Shown here: positions 61,886-64,000 of the stretch, piece by piece | Numbering within the stretch: the first letter of the stretch is position 1 | How the letters are laid out: each line of letters begins with the position of its first letter | NCBI GenBank assembly: GCA_034439615.1 | Contig: JAWXAT010000009.1 | Coordinates: forward strand, 1 to 64,000 | Origin: Oligoflexia bacterium | GTDB taxonomy: Bacteria; Bdellovibrionota; Bdellovibrionia; JABDDW01 | Reading direction: 5' to 3' | DNA length: 64,000 nucleotides | Made by a program: the position numbers and the translations under genes | Notes under the pieces: generated by a model | What the model was told of the DNA's origin: nothing | Database searches by the model: none | Seen by the model: only the letters and a program-made list of their open reading frames with translations

Positions 61886-62622
61886 AGACTTTTATCTTTG
61901 TGATTTTATTTTCAATAAATGCTCATGCTTTTGCGCCACCCACCATTGAAAAAAACAATGAAGGGGTGAGGCGCTATCAAGCTGAAGAATATCAAGAAGC
62001 ATTTAAAAATTTCGCCGGTGCTTTAGCAAAAGATCCATTTAATCCTTATTATCATTTTAATTTGGGTGATGCATTTCTTAAGGGCGGTGAAATTCCAAAA
62101 GCGATGGCAGAATTTGAAGCTGTAGAAGCTAACCCTAAAGCTGATCAAGAATTAAAATTTCAAGCCATGTTTAATGCAGGCAATGCGGCTGTTGAAGCCA
62201 AAGATGTTTCCAAAGCACTCACATATTATCAAAAAGCTTTGAGTTACAAACCCGACTCTGTTGAAACAAAAACCAATATTGAACTGGCCATAAAAGAGCA
62301 GGACAAAAAAGGCAGTGGTGGTCAGCAAGATCAAAAAGATCAAAAAGGTGGCGAGGGTGAAAAAAATGACAAACAGCAGCAACAGCAAGACGGAAATAAA
62401 GACGATAAGAAAGATGAGAAAAAAGAAGAAAAAAATGGTCAAGGAAAAGGTCCAGAACCAACACCGCGGCCCACACCTCAAGGGTTCAAGAGTCAAGACT
62501 TGAACGAAGGCGAAGTTCGTCAGATTCTAGAAGAGTTGAAAAACCAAGAAGAAAAAATTCGCGCAAAACAGTATAAAGATAATAAGCCAAGAAAGGAGCA
62601 GGGGGTTGAAAAAGATTGGTAA
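61882..62622 (+). CDS. batC: BatC-like exported TPR protein
   Basis: 246 residues with a signal peptide (1-18, ending AFA). Three TPR units at about 25-120 (RRYQAEEYQEAFKNFAGALA, YHFNLGDAFLKGGEIPKAMA, AAVEAKDVSKALTYYQKAL-like). A long Lys/Gln/Glu-rich low-complexity tail follows. TPR proteins of this type link the Bat vWA proteins. Overlaps batB by ATGA and batD by 17 bases. Confidence 0.85.
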   Translation: MKTFIFVILFSINAHAFAPPTIEKNNEGVRRYQAEEYQEAFKNFAGALAKDPFNPYYHFNLGDAFLKGGEIPKAMAEFEAVEANPKADQELKFQAMFNAGNAAVEAKDVSKALTYYQKALSYKPDSVETKTNIELAIKEQDKKGSGGQQDQKDQKGGEGEKNDKQQQQQDGNKDDKKDEKKEEKNGQGKGPEPTPRPTPQGFKSQDLNEGEVRQILEELKNQEEKIRAKQYKDNKPRKEQGVEKDW

Positions 62623-64000
62623 TCTGAATTTTAAAAGAGAAACCCTGTTACTTCTTATTTTTTCATGTCTGTTATTTGTGCTCCCCACATTTGCTGCACA
62701 GGTGAGACTTGATGCTAGTTTAAGTAGTGACACAATTGGCGAAGAAGATGTTGTGACACTAACACTTATGGTTTCAAGTGATTCAACTGCAATCAATGAT
62801 GAAGATCCAAAACTTCCAGAGCTTAAGGGTTTTGAAGTCATGAATGCTGTGAGTTCAAGTTCTACCAGCAGCGTTTTTGACAACGGGAAATTCATGCTTG
62901 TTAGAAAAAACACATATCGCTATACGCTAGCGCCAAAAAAACCAGGGGTTTATGCGCTAGGTTCTGCTGAAGTCACAGTCAATGGTGAAACAATTAAAAG
63001 TAAACCCATCACAATTAAAGTTGTGGCTGGCAGTGGCGGTGGATTGCCAAGTAAAAATTCAAACAAAGCCCAAAATAAACCTCAGCGTGGTGCACCACCT
63101 CCTCAAGAAGAAGATGACATGGGTGCATTTGGTTCTTTAGATGAAGATGCAAATGATCTCTTCACACAGTTATTGCGCAGGCGAGGTTTGACACTTGATA
63201 ATCGCGGAGGTGTGCGTTCTGCCCCTCAAGCTGATACTAAAGACGCTTTTTTTATAGCGGTTGAGGCTAATAAAAAACGAGTTTATGTGGGAGAGCAAAT
63301 TGTGGCCTCTTGGTATCTCTATACCCGTGGAGGCATTCAAGCTTACGACGCTTTGAAGTACCCTGAACTCAAAGGTTTTTGGAAAGAAGATTTAGAAATT
63401 GCCACGCGCTTAAGTTTTCAAAGCGAAATCGTTAATGGTGTACCGTACAATAAAGCGCTTTTGGTTTCATATGCATTGTTTCCAATTTCTGCAGGTAAAA
63501 AAACAATAGATCAATACAAAGCAAAAGCTACGGTTGTTGATTTAAGTTCAGGCATGTCTGTTTTTGGAATTGGCCAAGCTTTTAGTTACGTCAAAGCAAG
63601 TAAAGAAATTCCAATTGATGTTATTCCATTACCTGCTGAAGGTAGGCCCGCTAGTTTTTCAGGAGCGGTGGGTACGTTTAACATCACAGGTTCAGTGAGC
63701 ACGACTCAAGCAAAAGTAAATCAGCCTTTTAGTCTTAAAATTCGCTTTCAAGGTGAAGGTAATGTGAAGGCCATTGAACTTCCCCCTCTTGATTTGCCGC
63801 AAAATTTGGAAGTCTATGAAACAAAAAAAGAAGCCCAGTTTCAAAAAAGTGGTGAGGGCTTTAAAGAGTTTGAAGTTTTATTGATTCCAAGATCACAAGG
63901 TACAATTACAGTGCCTCCGGTATCTGTAAGTTATTTTGATCCTAAAACTGCAAAGTATGTGACACGCCAAACTCCTGAATTCCAAATCAAGGTTGCTGCA
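62606..64000 (+). CDS. batD: BatD-like protein, C-terminus outside the window
   Basis: A TTG at 62606 with GGAG upstream opens a frame that runs 465 codons to the window edge, overlapping batC by 17 bases. Signal peptide about 1-31 (ending FAA), then repeated beta-sandwich domains: LPELKGFEVMNAVSS, YRYTLAPKKPGVYALG, VSYALFPISAGKKTI and LIPRSQGTITVPPVSV, the pattern of BatD/oxygen tolerance proteins. Periplasmic with a membrane anchor expected past the edge. Confidence 0.88.
   Translation, partial: MKKIGNLNFKRETLLLLIFSCLLFVLPTFAAQVRLDASLSSDTIGEEDVVTLTLMVSSDSTAINDEDPKLPELKGFEVMNAVSSSSTSSVFDNGKFMLVRKNTYRYTLAPKKPGVYALGSAEVTVNGETIKSKPITIKVVAGSGGGLPSKNSNKAQNKPQRGAPPPQEEDDMGAFGSLDEDANDLFTQLLRRRGLTLDNRGGVRSAPQADTKDAFFIAVEANKKRVYVGEQIVASWYLYTRGGIQAYDALKYPELKGFWKEDLEIATRLSFQSEIVNGVPYNKALLVSYALFPISAGKKTIDQYKAKATVVDLSSGMSVFGIGQAFSYVKASKEIPIDVIPLPAEGRPASFSGAVGTFNITGSVSTTQAKVNQPFSLKIRFQGEGNVKAIELPPLDLPQNLEVYETKKEAQFQKSGEGFKEFEVLLIPRSQGTITVPPVSVSYFDPKTAKYVTRQTPEFQIKVAA

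Overview
The window looks like a low-GC (roughly 40 %) Gram-negative chromosome, most likely from the Bdellovibrionota. Signs are the lipoprotein signal ending in ISYQNC, the many small secreted Cys-containing proteins, spoVG next to ispE and a tRNA-Gln, and DUF1844 between HtrA and HtpX. The phylum call is inference. Genes lie in compact runs, often with 4-base ATGA overlaps.

Left part (1-15.2 kb): a secreted family 1 glycoside hydrolase (cut by the window edge) is divergent from a xylose-type ABC importer (xylFGH). A complete phosphate operon on the minus strand follows (pstSCAB-phoU-phoB-phoR), then an HtpX protease divergent from a LysR-type regulator and a stand-alone receiver protein.

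Middle (15.5-33.4 kb): mostly exported proteins of unknown role, including a Cys-paired repeat lipoprotein with sialidase-like Asp boxes, a collagen-like protein, an HExxH protein and a secreted CX5R phosphatase. Two clusters stand out. One is a tight four-gene operon of exported proteins with heme-c, cupredoxin and ankyrin features (27.0-30.3 kb). The other is a five-gene unit with an ECF sigma factor, a probable membrane anti-sigma factor, an outer-membrane-like protein and MerP/MerT-like proteins (31.0-33.4 kb). Together they suggest an envelope metal or redox module.

Accessory part (33.7-53.0 kb): an orphaned AbiEi antitoxin with a broken AbiEii partner, HNH, HsdR-N-like and GIY-YIG proteins, a FIST protein with a sensor kinase frameshifted at a G7 run, a Fic protein behind four regularly spaced operator-like boxes, a complete AbiE pair, an archaeo-eukaryotic-type primase fused to a superfamily II helicase, a HigBA-like pair, a DUF4160/BrnA-like pair, several decayed gene remnants and a probable serine-recombinase tail. 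It ends at tRNA-Gln. This reads as a decaying defence island abutting a tRNA gene; the left boundary is unclear because mscS, an OmpA lipoprotein and the FIST/kinase pair may be core genes.

Right part (53.0-64 kb): core genes resume with tRNA-Gln, spoVG, ispE, a Do-type protease, DUF1844 and a second HtpX on the minus strand, then a divergent MoxR-DUF58-Bat operon that runs off the window inside batD.
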